A stretch of 17,102 bases of DNA from Chloroflexota bacterium (GTDB lineage: Bacteria; Chloroflexota; Anaerolineae; CG2-30-64-16): assembly GCA_029555885.1 (NCBI GenBank), contig JAKPQT010000556.1:1-17102 (forward strand), in the 5' to 3' direction. A model generated the notes under the pieces. That model did no database searches. It had not been told where the DNA came from and worked only from the letters and a program-made list of their open reading frames with translations. The position numbers and the translations under genes are program-made. Within the stretch, counting starts at the first letter, position 1. Each line of letters starts with the position of its first letter. This document shows, piece after piece, positions 7,674-15,879 of the stretch.

Positions 7674-8486
7674 ATGTCTCCTCAGTCTGAGTTGCGCGAC
7701 ACCTTGCGCGGGTCAGGCCGGCGGCTGACCGACCAGCGCCAACTGCTGCTGGAACTGCTCCAGGAGCACGGCAGCCATCTGGACGCGCGCGAGCTCTATC
7801 GCCTCGCGCAGGAGCGGGATCCCCGGCTGAACCTCTCCACGGTCTATCGCACCCTGGGCCTGCTCCGCGACCTCGACCTCGTGGATGAGCAACATCTGGG
7901 CGAAGATCACCACCATTATGAACTCAAAGCGCCTGCCACGCACTACCATCTCATTTGCCAGAACTGCGGTTCGGTCGTCGAGTTCACCAGCCCCCTGATC
8001 GAGCAACTGAAGGAGGCCGTAGGCCGCGAGATGGACTACACGATTGCCGATGCGCAGGTGGACCTGCTGGGCACCTGCGCGAACTGTCGCGCGGCCCTCC
8101 AGCCGCCGCCGGCTGCTCTCAAGGCCCCGCGCAAGACCGGCCCACGCTCCCGTGTCGTCAACATCCTCCGCCGCTCCCTGCGCCCTGGGGATGCCGCGGC
8201 GGTTGCGCAGCCGGATGCCGTCAATCCGGCTGAGTCGCTCGCCCTGCGCGCGCTGCCGACCGGCAGTTCAGCCCGCGTCGCCGCGCTGACGGGCGGACAT
8301 GAGCTGATGGCGCGGCTGGCAGCACTGGGCCTGACGCCGGGCACGCGCCTGGAAGTGGCACAGAACCCGAGTAACGGGCCGGTCATCGTCCTGGTACGCG
8401 ATACGCGGCTGGCGCTGGGCCGCAGCGAGGCCGCCCATATCCTGGTCATTCCCGAAAAGACAGATCATGGCGCACAAGGTGATTGA
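7674..8486 (+). CDS. Fused Fur-family regulator and FeoA domain
   Basis: Product of 270 residues with two parts. Residues about 1-140 are a Fur-family metalloregulator: winged helix with STVYRTLGLLRDLDLV, a His-rich hinge (DHHHYEL), HYHLICQNCGSVVEF and two CxxC pairs (C95/C98 and C135/C138), which bind structural zinc in this family. A Pro/Arg/Ala-rich linker spans about 141-187. Residues about 188-265 are a FeoA (SH3-like) domain, with GGHELMARLAALGLTPGTRL and the closing LALGRSEAAHILV. FeoA normally is a separate small protein that assists FeoB. ATG 7674 has GGAGG at 7661-7665, 8 bp upstream. It overlaps feoB by 20 bp. A fusion of iron sensor with FeoA could link regulation to the transporter; metal specificity (iron versus zinc or manganese) cannot be read from sequence alone. 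Confidence 0.88.
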   Translation: MSPQSELRDTLRGSGRRLTDQRQLLLELLQEHGSHLDARELYRLAQERDPRLNLSTVYRTLGLLRDLDLVDEQHLGEDHHHYELKAPATHYHLICQNCGSVVEFTSPLIEQLKEAVGREMDYTIADAQVDLLGTCANCRAALQPPPAALKAPRKTGPRSRVVNILRRSLRPGDAAAVAQPDAVNPAESLALRALPTGSSARVAALTGGHELMARLAALGLTPGTRLEVAQNPSNGPVIVLVRDTRLALGRSEAAHILVIPEKTDHGAQGD

Positions 8487-10476
8487 GCCAGTCCCGCTCA
8501 CAGTCGCATTGGTCGGCCAGCCCAACGTGGGCAAGTCGATCATCTTCAACATGCTCACGGGGCTATCGCAGCACGTCGCCAACTGGCCCGGCAAGACCAG
8601 CGAGCAACGCATCGGCGAGTATCGTCAAAACGGGACGCGGCTGCGCGTGGTGGACCTGCCAGGCATCTACAGCCTCACGGCCAACTCAGAAGAAGAACGC
8701 ATCGCGCGGGACTACATCATCTGCCAGCGGCCGGATGTCGTGGCCGTGGTGGTCGACGCCGCAGCGCTCGAACGGAACCTCTATCTGCTGGCCGAGCTGC
8801 TACATCTGCCGATTCCCATTGTGGTAGGCCTCAACTTGATGGACGTTGCCGCGCAGGAGGGGCTGCAAGTGGAGCCGCACGTGCTGGAGGCGGCGCTGGG
8901 CGTGCCGGTCATCCCGATGGTGGCAACCCGCAACCAGGGAATACGTGAGCTGATAGAAGCCGCAGCCCATACGGCGCGCCAACCCGCCAGCTTGGCGCCT
9001 CGGCGACCGGAGATTCGCACGGACCACGCGGCTGTGCTGGCGGAGGTGAGCCGGCTCATTGCCGGGCACGTGCCCGCACCCTATCCCGAACACTGGGTGG
9101 CGCTGAAACTACTGGAAGGGGATGCCGAAATCACCGCGCTGATGCAGCCGCGGCTGGGCGATGGGTGGACGACCCTGCACGCCCTGCTGATGCGGCACGA
9201 AGACGCCGTGCTGGCAGTCGCGAGCGGTCGCTACGAGTGGATCGGGCGGATGGTGCGCGCGGCAGTCACGCGGCCGCGGCCGGGGCGGGTGTCCCTCACC
9301 AGCCGCATCGACCGGCTGGCGACGCATCCTATCGTGGGATTGGTGATCCTGGCCGCGGTGCTGGGGCTGACCTTCTGGCTGACCTATGCCATCGGCACGC
9401 CGCTCCAGGCATTCCTGGATACGCACCTGGTGCAGGCGGGTGCGGCGTGGGCGCGTACCGCGCTGGCCGGCACACCGGCCTGGGTTGGCAGCCTCGTGGC
9501 CGACGGGATCATCGCGGGGGTCGGGCTGGTGCTGACATTCCTGCCCATCCTGCTGATTTTCTTCGCGGCGCTGGGACTGCTGGAAGACGTGGGGTATATC
9601 GCACGCGCGGCCTACGTCACCGACCGCTTCATGCACTTCATGGGCCTACACGGCAAGAGCTTCCTGCCCCTGTTTCTCGGCTTCGGCTGCAACGTGCCCG
9701 CCGTCATGGCAGCCCGCACCATCGACTCCACGAAAGCGCGGCTGTTGACGATTCTCCTGGCCCCCTTCGTGCCCTGCCCCGCGCGCATGAGCGTCGTGGC
9801 GATCCTGACGCCGATCTTCTTCGTTGCACAGGCGCCTTGGGTCGCGCTGGGCCTGATGGCTCTGGCTATGCTGGTGATGGTGTTGGTCGGCCTGCTGCTC
9901 CACGAGCTGCTGCTGGGCGGAGAGCATGTGGCCTTCATTATGGAACTACCGTTGTATCATCCACCCGATGGGTGGGCGATTCTCCGCTCCATCTACGAGC
10001 GGCTAGTTGACTTCCTGCGCGTAGCGGGCAGCATCATCCTGGTTGTGTCCGTGCTATTATGGGCCCTGCTCAACCTGCCGACGGGGCAGGTGGAAACGAG
10101 CTACCTCGCCGCGTTTGGCCGGCTGCTCGAACCCGTCGGCGCGTGGATGGGCCTGAGCTGGCAGTTGATGGTCGCGCTGGTGACGAGCTTCGTCCGCAAG
10201 GAGAACGTCATCGCCACACTGGGAGTCCTGTATGGCGCCGGGCAAGCCGGGGAAGGACTGACGGAGACGCTGAGCGGCATCGTGACGCCGGCCGCGGCGC
10301 TGGCGTTCATGGCCGTGCAGATGCTGTTCGTACCGTGCGTCGCGACGGTGGCCGCGATCCGGCAGGAGACGCACAATTGGGGTTGGACGGCCCTCAGTGT
10401 TGCCCTCCCCCTGGCGATGTCCCTGGCGCTCGGCACCGTCATCTACCATGTGGCAAGGTGGCTGCTGTCGTTCTGA
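8467..10476 (+). CDS. feoB: Ferrous iron transporter FeoB
   Basis: Product of 669 residues; a membrane Fe(II) importer with an N-terminal GTPase domain. G1 is GQPNVGKS (17-24), G2 region WPGKTSEQ, G3 DLPG (63-66) and G4 NLMD (123-126). The helical spacer spans about 170-270, then about 8-10 membrane helices from residue 290. Two gate regions are visible: GFGCNVPAVMAARTIDS (C408) with APFVPCPARMSV (C437), and RKENVIATLGVLYG with FVPCVATVAAI (C624). The residue after GKS is Ile where Thr is usual, and PCPARM replaces the common SCSARL. The ATG lies inside the end of fur-feoA (20-bp overlap) with no good ribosome site, implying translational coupling. No feoC follows. Shorter than the 773-residue E. 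coli protein but within family range. Confidence 0.95.
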   Translation: MAHKVIEPVPLTVALVGQPNVGKSIIFNMLTGLSQHVANWPGKTSEQRIGEYRQNGTRLRVVDLPGIYSLTANSEEERIARDYIICQRPDVVAVVVDAAALERNLYLLAELLHLPIPIVVGLNLMDVAAQEGLQVEPHVLEAALGVPVIPMVATRNQGIRELIEAAAHTARQPASLAPRRPEIRTDHAAVLAEVSRLIAGHVPAPYPEHWVALKLLEGDAEITALMQPRLGDGWTTLHALLMRHEDAVLAVASGRYEWIGRMVRAAVTRPRPGRVSLTSRIDRLATHPIVGLVILAAVLGLTFWLTYAIGTPLQAFLDTHLVQAGAAWARTALAGTPAWVGSLVADGIIAGVGLVLTFLPILLIFFAALGLLEDVGYIARAAYVTDRFMHFMGLHGKSFLPLFLGFGCNVPAVMAARTIDSTKARLLTILLAPFVPCPARMSVVAILTPIFFVAQAPWVALGLMALAMLVMVLVGLLLHELLLGGEHVAFIMELPLYHPPDGWAILRSIYERLVDFLRVAGSIILVVSVLLWALLNLPTGQVETSYLAAFGRLLEPVGAWMGLSWQLMVALVTSFVRKENVIATLGVLYGAGQAGEGLTETLSGIVTPAAALAFMAVQMLFVPCVATVAAIRQETHNWGWTALSVALPLAMSLALGTVIYHVARWLLSF

Positions 10477-10568
10477 TAGCCTTGCCGCTTCGGGCCGCTG
10501 TCACAATAACCCCCAATGCCTAAAATTCATATATCGGCCCCGAGCGATTTCCCTCGTTTTGCAACTGT

Positions 10569-10617
10569 GCACGCCCACAACCCCGATTTCTCGGAGATAC
10601 CGGGGTTGTGGGCGTGC
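10569..10617. repeat. 49-bp near-perfect palindrome between feoB and the decaheme gene
   Basis: Arms 10569-10585 and 10601-10617 are perfectly complementary over 17 bp. The 15-nt centre is itself almost palindromic (TCTC-g-GAGA), so 22 of 24 positions pair about base 10593. No T-run follows on either strand, so it is not a standard Rho-independent terminator, though it could halt transcripts after feoB. It may be a dispersed repeat or a protein site. Confidence 0.7.
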
Positions 10618-10666
10618 TGATCTTGGGCTGCGAGGTAGCGCTGAGCACTTACCTCACTTTCTGGTT

Positions 10667-10695
10667 TTGATACAAATAGCACAATGCGATACCCT
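10667..10695 (+). promoter_or_regulatory. Weak candidate promoter for the decaheme cytochrome gene
   Basis: TTGATA (10667-10672), a 17-bp spacer and TACCCT (10690-10695) are the best sigma70-like pair before the gene. The -10 match is poor (3 of 6). The 288-bp gap after feoB supports a separate promoter somewhere here. I see no other gene in 10477-10764; it holds the palindrome, this site and the ribosome site at 10749-10759. Confidence 0.25.
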
Positions 10696-10764
10696 TCATG
10701 TGGTCCTCCTTACATTCTGACCATTATCTCCAACCCACCACCCTCAATGGAGAGAAAGGCATAC

Positions 10765-13167
10765 ATGAAAAGAACACTTCTGGTCCTCCTCGCTCTGGTG
10801 GTCGTCTTGACCACCCTCGTGGCCTGCGCGGGCACTCCTGGCCCCGCCGGCCCTGCCGGCCCGCAAGGCCCTGCCGGTCCCGCTGGCCCTGCTGGCCCTG
10901 CCGGTCCTGCCGGTCCCGCTGGCCCCGCCGGTCCCGCTGGCGAAGCCGGCGTGACGATGGTCGCCGACACGAAGACCCCGCCCGAAACCTGCGCGATCTG
11001 CCACAAGGACGCTGGTGAGAAGCACCAGGCGTCCTATGATGAGTTGTACCAGGACGCCGTGATCCGGGTCACCGATGTGGCCTACGCCTTCACGTCCGCA
11101 CCCGATACGACCACCATCACCTTCAAAATGACGAAGAACGGTCAGCCGTTCGACCCGAAGCAGGCCGATAACCTGTCCATCTACTTCGTGCCCTATGCGA
11201 ACGGCAAATTCCAGTTCGACCCACCCGCAGAGCGGCTTTCGCTGAAAGGGACTCTGTCCTCGGATGGCGCGGGCAACGTGACGAGCACGCTGGTCGAGAA
11301 AGAAGCGGGCGCAGAAGGTTTTGTTGACTATGCTGACATTAGCGGCGTCAACGGCCTCATCGTTATCTACGGCCGCGACGAAACCGTCCAGCGGATTCCG
11401 GGCACGCGCGTCGACCAGAACAAGTTCCCGTTCGCGGCCGTGCTGGAGACCGGCGCGGGCGTCGACTATGTTTCGCCGGCCAACAACGATGGCTGCGAGC
11501 TGTGCCATACGCAGCCCTATCTCAAGCACAGCTACATCTACGGCCAGGTCGATAACGACTCGGCCACCGACTTCTACACCTGCAAGGCCTGCCATCTGGA
11601 TAACGGCACCGGCGAGCACTTCGAATGGCAGCTCCTGGTCGAGGATCCGCCGCTGGCCGCGCAGTTCCTGGCCGGCGAAGTCGAGCTGACCGAAGAGCAG
11701 CACCAGCAGTTCGCGTACAACCCGTCCGTCATGAACGACGTGCACATGTCGCATGCCATGGAGTTCCCGTACCCGCAATCCATGGCGAACTGCGTCACCT
11801 GCCACGCAGGCAAACTCGACGCTGTGCTGACGGATGCCACCTTCAACATCACGACCTGCCGTAGCTGCCACCCCATGACGGGCGCGAAGGCTGAGGCCGC
11901 CGAGGGCGAAGACCCGGCTTACGACACGACCGGCCTGGCACTGAAGACCCTCCTGACCGGCCCGCACGCCAACATGGACCTGGCGACAACTGACTGCTCG
12001 ACCTGCCACGGCGAAGGCAAGATGGCACCCGCCTGGAGCGTGGCCCACACTGGCTACGACACCACGATCTACACCGCAGACGGCATCAAGTATTCCGATG
12101 CCATCTCCGTCACCATCGAGAGCGCCACGCTGAACGGCGATACGTTGAGCGTGAAGTTCAGTGCGGCCGAATCGCCGGACATCGAAGGCGTGGATGCCGC
12201 TGACATCGTGCCGACCGTGATGGTAGGCCTGTACGGCTGGAACACGAAGGACTTCGTGGTCGGCGCGCACGAGCGGCTGTTCGATGACAATGGCGACGGC
12301 ACGATCGACAGCAAGGACTCGCGCACGCTTGAGTTCAAGGTGGGCGCCGAGCATCCGCGCATGAAGACTGTCTCCGCCGAAGACGGCAGTTGGGAAATCA
12401 CCGCGGACCTGTCACCGTGGAAGGACCTGATTGCGAACGGCACTGTGAAGCGCGTCGAAGTGGGTGTCCTGCCCGCGCTGACGGTCGATGAGCAGGACCT
12501 CGCCATCGATGCGACCACCAAGACGTTCGACCTGGCCGCAAATGCCTTCGATGACAAATATTTCAAGCCCATCGCGGATGTCGAAAAGTGCCAGAACTGC
12601 CATGCAGCGCTGGCCACAAACTTCCACAACCCGTCGTATGGCGGCAGCGTAACCGCCTGCCGGATGTGTCATATCACCAAGTCGGGCGGCTCACACCTGG
12701 AGATGCAGTCGCGGTCGCTCGACTCGTATGCACACGCGATTCACTCCGGCCAGGCCTTCGACATCAGCGACATCGACTTCGGCGACCCGGTGCAGGCCAT
12801 GCACTATGAGCACCACATCTCGTTCCCGTATCCGACGCACGCCAACACGAACTGCGAATCCTGCCACTTCCCGGGCACCTTCAATGTGCCTGACCAAGCC
12901 AAGTCGCTGCCGGGGCTGCTGTCGGCATCCGACGACAACGAGACGCTGGATCGTGACATCGAAAACGTACCGTCCTACGTCACCGGGCCGGCCACGCGGG
13001 CCTGTGGCGGCTGCCACCGGGCTGAGCTGATCAAGGAAGACAGTGCCGGTGGGTTCGCCATGCTGAAAGAGCACATGGACATGGGCGGCTACTTCGTCGA
13101 GGCTGGCGAAGCGCCTTTGGAGACGCTCCAGTCGGTGTTCGACGAGGTCATGCCGCTGTTCAAGTAA
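10765..13167 (+). CDS. Decaheme c-type cytochrome lipoprotein, OmcA/MtrC-like, with collagen-like stalk
   Basis: Product of 800 residues. A signal peptide ends in lipobox LVA-C21, so it is probably lipid-anchored outside the membrane. Residues 23-61 are 13 Gly-X-Y triplets, mostly GPA. Ten CxxCH heme sites start at residues 76, 244, 273, 343, 365, 411, 609, 632, 697 and 747. Heme-free beta-rich stretches at about 85-235 and 430-600 match the domain I/III layout of the OmcA/MtrC family, which passes electrons to extracellular minerals or partners. The heme split is 1+5+4 rather than the usual 5+5. An EF-hand-like loop [12 protein letters not shown] is at 507-518. ATG 10765 is preferred over an in-frame ATG at 10684 because it begins the signal peptide and has GGAGAG/AAAGG just upstream. 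Substrate is not determinable; iron is suggested by the feo neighbours. Confidence 0.9.
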   Translation: MKRTLLVLLALVVVLTTLVACAGTPGPAGPAGPQGPAGPAGPAGPAGPAGPAGPAGPAGEAGVTMVADTKTPPETCAICHKDAGEKHQASYDELYQDAVIRVTDVAYAFTSAPDTTTITFKMTKNGQPFDPKQADNLSIYFVPYANGKFQFDPPAERLSLKGTLSSDGAGNVTSTLVEKEAGAEGFVDYADISGVNGLIVIYGRDETVQRIPGTRVDQNKFPFAAVLETGAGVDYVSPANNDGCELCHTQPYLKHSYIYGQVDNDSATDFYTCKACHLDNGTGEHFEWQLLVEDPPLAAQFLAGEVELTEEQHQQFAYNPSVMNDVHMSHAMEFPYPQSMANCVTCHAGKLDAVLTDATFNITTCRSCHPMTGAKAEAAEGEDPAYDTTGLALKTLLTGPHANMDLATTDCSTCHGEGKMAPAWSVAHTGYDTTIYTADGIKYSDAISVTIESATLNGDTLSVKFSAAESPDIEGVDAADIVPTVMVGLYGWNTKDFVVGAHERLFDDNGDGTIDSKDSRTLEFKVGAEHPRMKTVSAEDGSWEITADLSPWKDLIANGTVKRVEVGVLPALTVDEQDLAIDATTKTFDLAANAFDDKYFKPIADVEKCQNCHAALATNFHNPSYGGSVTACRMCHITKSGGSHLEMQSRSLDSYAHAIHSGQAFDISDIDFGDPVQAMHYEHHISFPYPTHANTNCESCHFPGTFNVPDQAKSLPGLLSASDDNETLDRDIENVPSYVTGPATRACGGCHRAELIKEDSAGGFAMLKEHMDMGGYFVEAGEAPLETLQSVFDEVMPLFK
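10831..10947 (+). repeat. Tandem 9-bp repeats encoding the collagen-like Gly-Pro-Ala stalk
   Basis: Thirteen 9-bp units of the type GGN-CCN-GCN encode GTP, GPA x2, GPQ, GPA x8 and GEA. Synonymous third bases vary between units, so this is not a recent pure expansion, but the length may still vary among strains. Confidence 0.85.
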
Positions 13168-13176
13168 ACAGCATCG

Positions 13177-13211
13177 GTTGTAGAGACGTTCCGACGGAGC
13201 GTCTCTACAAC
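13177..13211. repeat. 35-bp near-perfect palindrome after the decaheme gene
   Basis: GTTGTAGAGACG (13177-13188) is complementary to CGTCTCTACAAC (13200-13211). The centre TTCCG-a-CGGAG continues the pairing with one mismatch. It lies 10 bp after the decaheme stop and has no T-run. Palindromes with GTAGAGACG arms occur as dispersed repeats in Chloroflexi and cyanobacterial genomes, as far as I recall; this could be one copy. Confidence 0.65.
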
Positions 13212-13225
13212 AACTGGCGATAAAG

Positions 13226-13256
13226 AAGGAGGGTCCCCATGGGGGCCCTCCTTTTT
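13226..13256 (+). terminator. Strong Rho-independent terminator of the decaheme gene, probably bidirectional
   Basis: AAGGAGGGTCCCC (13226-13238) pairs with GGGGGCCCTCCTT (13241-13253) with one G-T pair, followed by five T at 13252-13256. On the minus strand the stem is followed by TTCTTTA, a weaker U-tract, so it may also end transcription of the convergent restriction gene that stops at 13337. Confidence 0.85.
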
Positions 13257-13336
13257 GTGTTGCGGTTCAGTCGCGATCCGGCTATCGTGCGACCGTCATC
13301 CACATCGCACAGCAAAGCTGCCAACTGTCTCCAGGG

Positions 13337-14290
13337 TTACGTCGCCCCGTGCGGGCCCAGAAAGCGCGCGCCATTGAAGTGAATCAGGTGCGATGGCGCA
13401 TCCGCTACCCACACCTCGGTTTCCCAAGCGATTTCGCCAAGATAGCGGCCCATAGTGACCCGGTTAGGAAAGGCAGTCACATAGACGAGCCCCGCGGTCG
13501 AGCCGGCAAATAACTTGGCGAGCTCGACGTGCCGCTTGCCGTCGACCGGCCCGTGGCTGGTGACAGATTCAACCAACAGCAGCCAGTTTTTCGCGGTGTA
13601 GTGCAGCACCACATCGGGCATCTTGCCGTGTGTATCCACCTCGACACCCAGACCGGCCAACAGAACGGCGTCGAAGTAACCCCATTTGTCACCCGTGTCG
13701 CCGACATAGACCAGCACGCTACCCGGCGCGAAGCGCGGGGCGAAGTCCTCGATGATTGCCCGGATCAATTCGCTATGCTCTCCCGGGCTGAGAGTGATCC
13801 GCTGACCAGCTGCAATCTCAACCGGGACGCGGTTCTGTACGCGTTTCCTGGCATACTTGGCTACCAATGTCTCACGTTGAGCCAGATAGGCAGCGAGGTT
13901 ATCATGCCATGCCGGAGTGCCGAAGGTACGCAGCAGAGCCAACGCGGCAGGTTCGATCTGATAAACCGCCTTCGGGCTATTCACCGGACGGTCGGGCTTG
14001 TCCGGGTTGTAGAGGGCCACGCCAGCGTCGCAAAGCTGGTGCATGGACTGGCGGCGGAATGTCTCGCGGGTGTTGGGCGCGTATTCCTTGCCGTAGTGCT
14101 CCCGTGCCCAATCCATAATCGGGGTGATGCCCACAAGCGGATTTCCCGCGTCGGCCCATGCCTTGCCCGGCGTGAGGTTCAGGAGGGCCAGCAGACACAG
14201 GGCGGAACGCTCGTTCTGCTGTGCACGAGGCAGGCCCAAGGAAACGATGATTTGCTGTGCAGCCCCAATGTAGTCATTCTGGTCGGTCAT
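13337..14290 (-). CDS. Type II restriction endonuclease, PstI/BsuBI family
   Basis: Product of 317 residues from the ATG at 14290 (minus strand). The family cuts CTGCAG. The N-terminal half (about 1-150) is mostly helical and likely a winged-helix DNA-binding part; the C-terminal half carries the nuclease. The segment VYVGDTGDKWGYFDA, then GVEVDTHGKMPDVVLHY and LLLVESVTSHGPVDGKRH, matches what I recall of the family, with P225-D226 and E241 as a PD-(D/E)-type active site. YVTAFPNR and the closing ETEVWVADAPSHLIHFNG are further family blocks. The start overlaps the methyltransferase stop by 4 bp (ATGA), so the pair is translationally coupled with the methyltransferase first. An in-frame upstream ATG at 14356 is less likely because it lies deep in the methyltransferase. 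Cleavage specificity is inferred, not shown. Confidence 0.9.
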   Translation of the reverse strand: MTDQNDYIGAAQQIIVSLGLPRAQQNERSALCLLALLNLTPGKAWADAGNPLVGITPIMDWAREHYGKEYAPNTRETFRRQSMHQLCDAGVALYNPDKPDRPVNSPKAVYQIEPAALALLRTFGTPAWHDNLAAYLAQRETLVAKYARKRVQNRVPVEIAAGQRITLSPGEHSELIRAIIEDFAPRFAPGSVLVYVGDTGDKWGYFDAVLLAGLGVEVDTHGKMPDVVLHYTAKNWLLLVESVTSHGPVDGKRHVELAKLFAGSTAGLVYVTAFPNRVTMGRYLGEIAWETEVWVADAPSHLIHFNGARFLGPHGAT

Positions 14291-15771
14291 ACGATCAGGA
14301 TTCCTAGCTGGGCGTCGATCTGGTCTTGCGTGAGCATTTCTTGCTGCATGGCCCACTCGCCAACCCGGAACAAGGCATCACGGCTCGGGTACTTCATCAG
14401 CCTGAGGTCAGTAGCATTGACCTGTGTGTGGCCGTTGAAGCGCCGGAAATGCTCATCTACGGCGGTCGTGTTCAAAAACACGGCCAGCCCACGGGCCAGC
14501 AGTTCGGGCAAACCGTGTTTGTTCTCGTGAAACAAGTTAATATGGTTCTCAAAACCCAAAACGGAATGACCGCCAAATGCGGCCGGATCGACCACGCTGG
14601 CTACTATGCGGCGCTTTTCCTCTTTCGACGAGAAGCGGCGGACCACACAATAAAACCCGTACGGGTAAAGCCACTTTTCCGTCTCGTCGTTGCGCATGAT
14701 CGCGTTCGGCTTCCTCGAGCCTGGCGCGGGCCACACCATCCCGGTCATGCGCAAGTGTCCGGGATAGATTAGGGGGACGGCGCCAGCCTCAGGCATGTCG
14801 CGCAGGTGCGCTTTCAATCGGAAATCGACTATCGGCCCGGTCGACACCTCAATACCGATATCATTCAACGAGCAGCGCACGGCGGTTGACAGTTCGATGG
14901 CACTTTTCTCAGTCGTGGTGGGGACATGGATGAACCGCTCGGGATCATCCGGAAACACAATCCGGTCAAACGGATGTTCATGGGTCACAAGGTCAAAGAA
15001 AGTGTCATCGGTTGAAATCGAAACCGTCACCTTCCCCTGTTGAGCGTCACGCTCCAAGCGAATGATCATATTCTCCTGCAAGACCTCATCATCCTTAAAA
15101 GCCTTGCTGCGCGATTCAAACAGGTGCATGTGTCGGATGGCCGCCCGCTCAAGGATGAAGTCACGGAACGGGCGGTAGTATGGACCATTGCAGAAACTGC
15201 GCGGAATAATGGCCACGATCTGCCCGCCGGGCGTGGCCACGGCCACAGCCAGCGCCACAAAGGCAGAATACAAATTCACCGTCTCAATGCCGATACGGCG
15301 CAGAGCCAACCGATGGGATGAATCACTATTGATCTTCTTATAAGGTGGATTTAGAATTGCGTGCGTATAGCCTTCCAAGGATCTCGCAAACAGATTGCCG
15401 GACAGAGATTCAACCGCAGCATGAATGAAATCTTCTTGGTAGATACTGCCGGAAAAATCGCTCCTATAGCTATACCTATCCAGCGTTTGCGATAAGGGCG
15501 CAATCAAATCGTGATCCAGCTCAAAAGCCTCCACTTCAACGCGCTGAAAGTGAAAACCGCCATCCCGCCATCTATCCAAGAAAGCTGCCGATAACGAACC
15601 GATCCCGGCTCCTGCATCTAAAAGACGACAAACTCCGCTTCCATCCGGGAACAGCCCGGCCATGAACGCAGCAGTTCTTTCGGGCGTAAAGAACTGACCG
15701 AGCTGCGATTTTTTCTTGGGCTCAGTGCTTCTTGAGATCTGTAGTCTCGTTTGTTCGACCGCTGAGAGCAA
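14287..15771 (-). CDS. Type II N6-adenine DNA methyltransferase partner of the PstI/BsuBI-like nuclease
   Basis: Product of 494 residues from TTG 15771. It would methylate adenine in the site its partner cuts, protecting the host. Visible in order: motif X-like LGQFFTPERTA (about 25-35), the SAM-binding motif I LLDAGAGIGS (D52) and the catalytic NPPY (141-144), then a long C-terminal target-recognition region; this order fits the gamma class. The TTG start is chosen because AAGGAG (15780-15785, minus strand) lies 8 bp upstream and a good promoter (15828-15856) would start transcription near 15821. The frame continues to ATG 15837, but that ATG lies inside the promoter spacer and has no ribosome site. 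The 5' half, especially about 15340-15600, is clearly more AT-rich than all neighbours, consistent with horizontal transfer. Confidence 0.88.
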   Translation of the reverse strand: MLSAVEQTRLQISRSTEPKKKSQLGQFFTPERTAAFMAGLFPDGSGVCRLLDAGAGIGSLSAAFLDRWRDGGFHFQRVEVEAFELDHDLIAPLSQTLDRYSYRSDFSGSIYQEDFIHAAVESLSGNLFARSLEGYTHAILNPPYKKINSDSSHRLALRRIGIETVNLYSAFVALAVAVATPGGQIVAIIPRSFCNGPYYRPFRDFILERAAIRHMHLFESRSKAFKDDEVLQENMIIRLERDAQQGKVTVSISTDDTFFDLVTHEHPFDRIVFPDDPERFIHVPTTTEKSAIELSTAVRCSLNDIGIEVSTGPIVDFRLKAHLRDMPEAGAVPLIYPGHLRMTGMVWPAPGSRKPNAIMRNDETEKWLYPYGFYCVVRRFSSKEEKRRIVASVVDPAAFGGHSVLGFENHINLFHENKHGLPELLARGLAVFLNTTAVDEHFRRFNGHTQVNATDLRLMKYPSRDALFRVGEWAMQQEMLTQDQIDAQLGILIV

Positions 15772-15827
15772 GGCAGCATCTCCTTCTCTATGCCCTAACC
15801 ACTCTGTCGCCTGCAACCTGCCGGATA

Positions 15828-15856
15828 AGCATAGCATGGGGCATCAGAACATGCAA
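15828..15856 (-). promoter_or_regulatory. Promoter of the restriction-modification pair
   Basis: On the minus strand, TTGCAT (15851-15856), a 17-bp spacer and TATGCT (15828-15833) preceded by TGC, an extended -10. The expected start is near 15821, giving a leader of about 50 nt before TTG 15771. It lies between the ComM stop and the methyltransferase. Confidence 0.5.
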
Positions 15857-15879
15857 CCAGCTTTACGCAAAAACAAAGT

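Noticed and set aside
10710..11006. Minus-strand frame that also encodes Gly-Pro-Ala repeats
   Set aside because: It is an artefact of the GC-rich GGNCCNGCN repeats of the decaheme stalk, which read similarly on the other strand; no ribosome site or homology.
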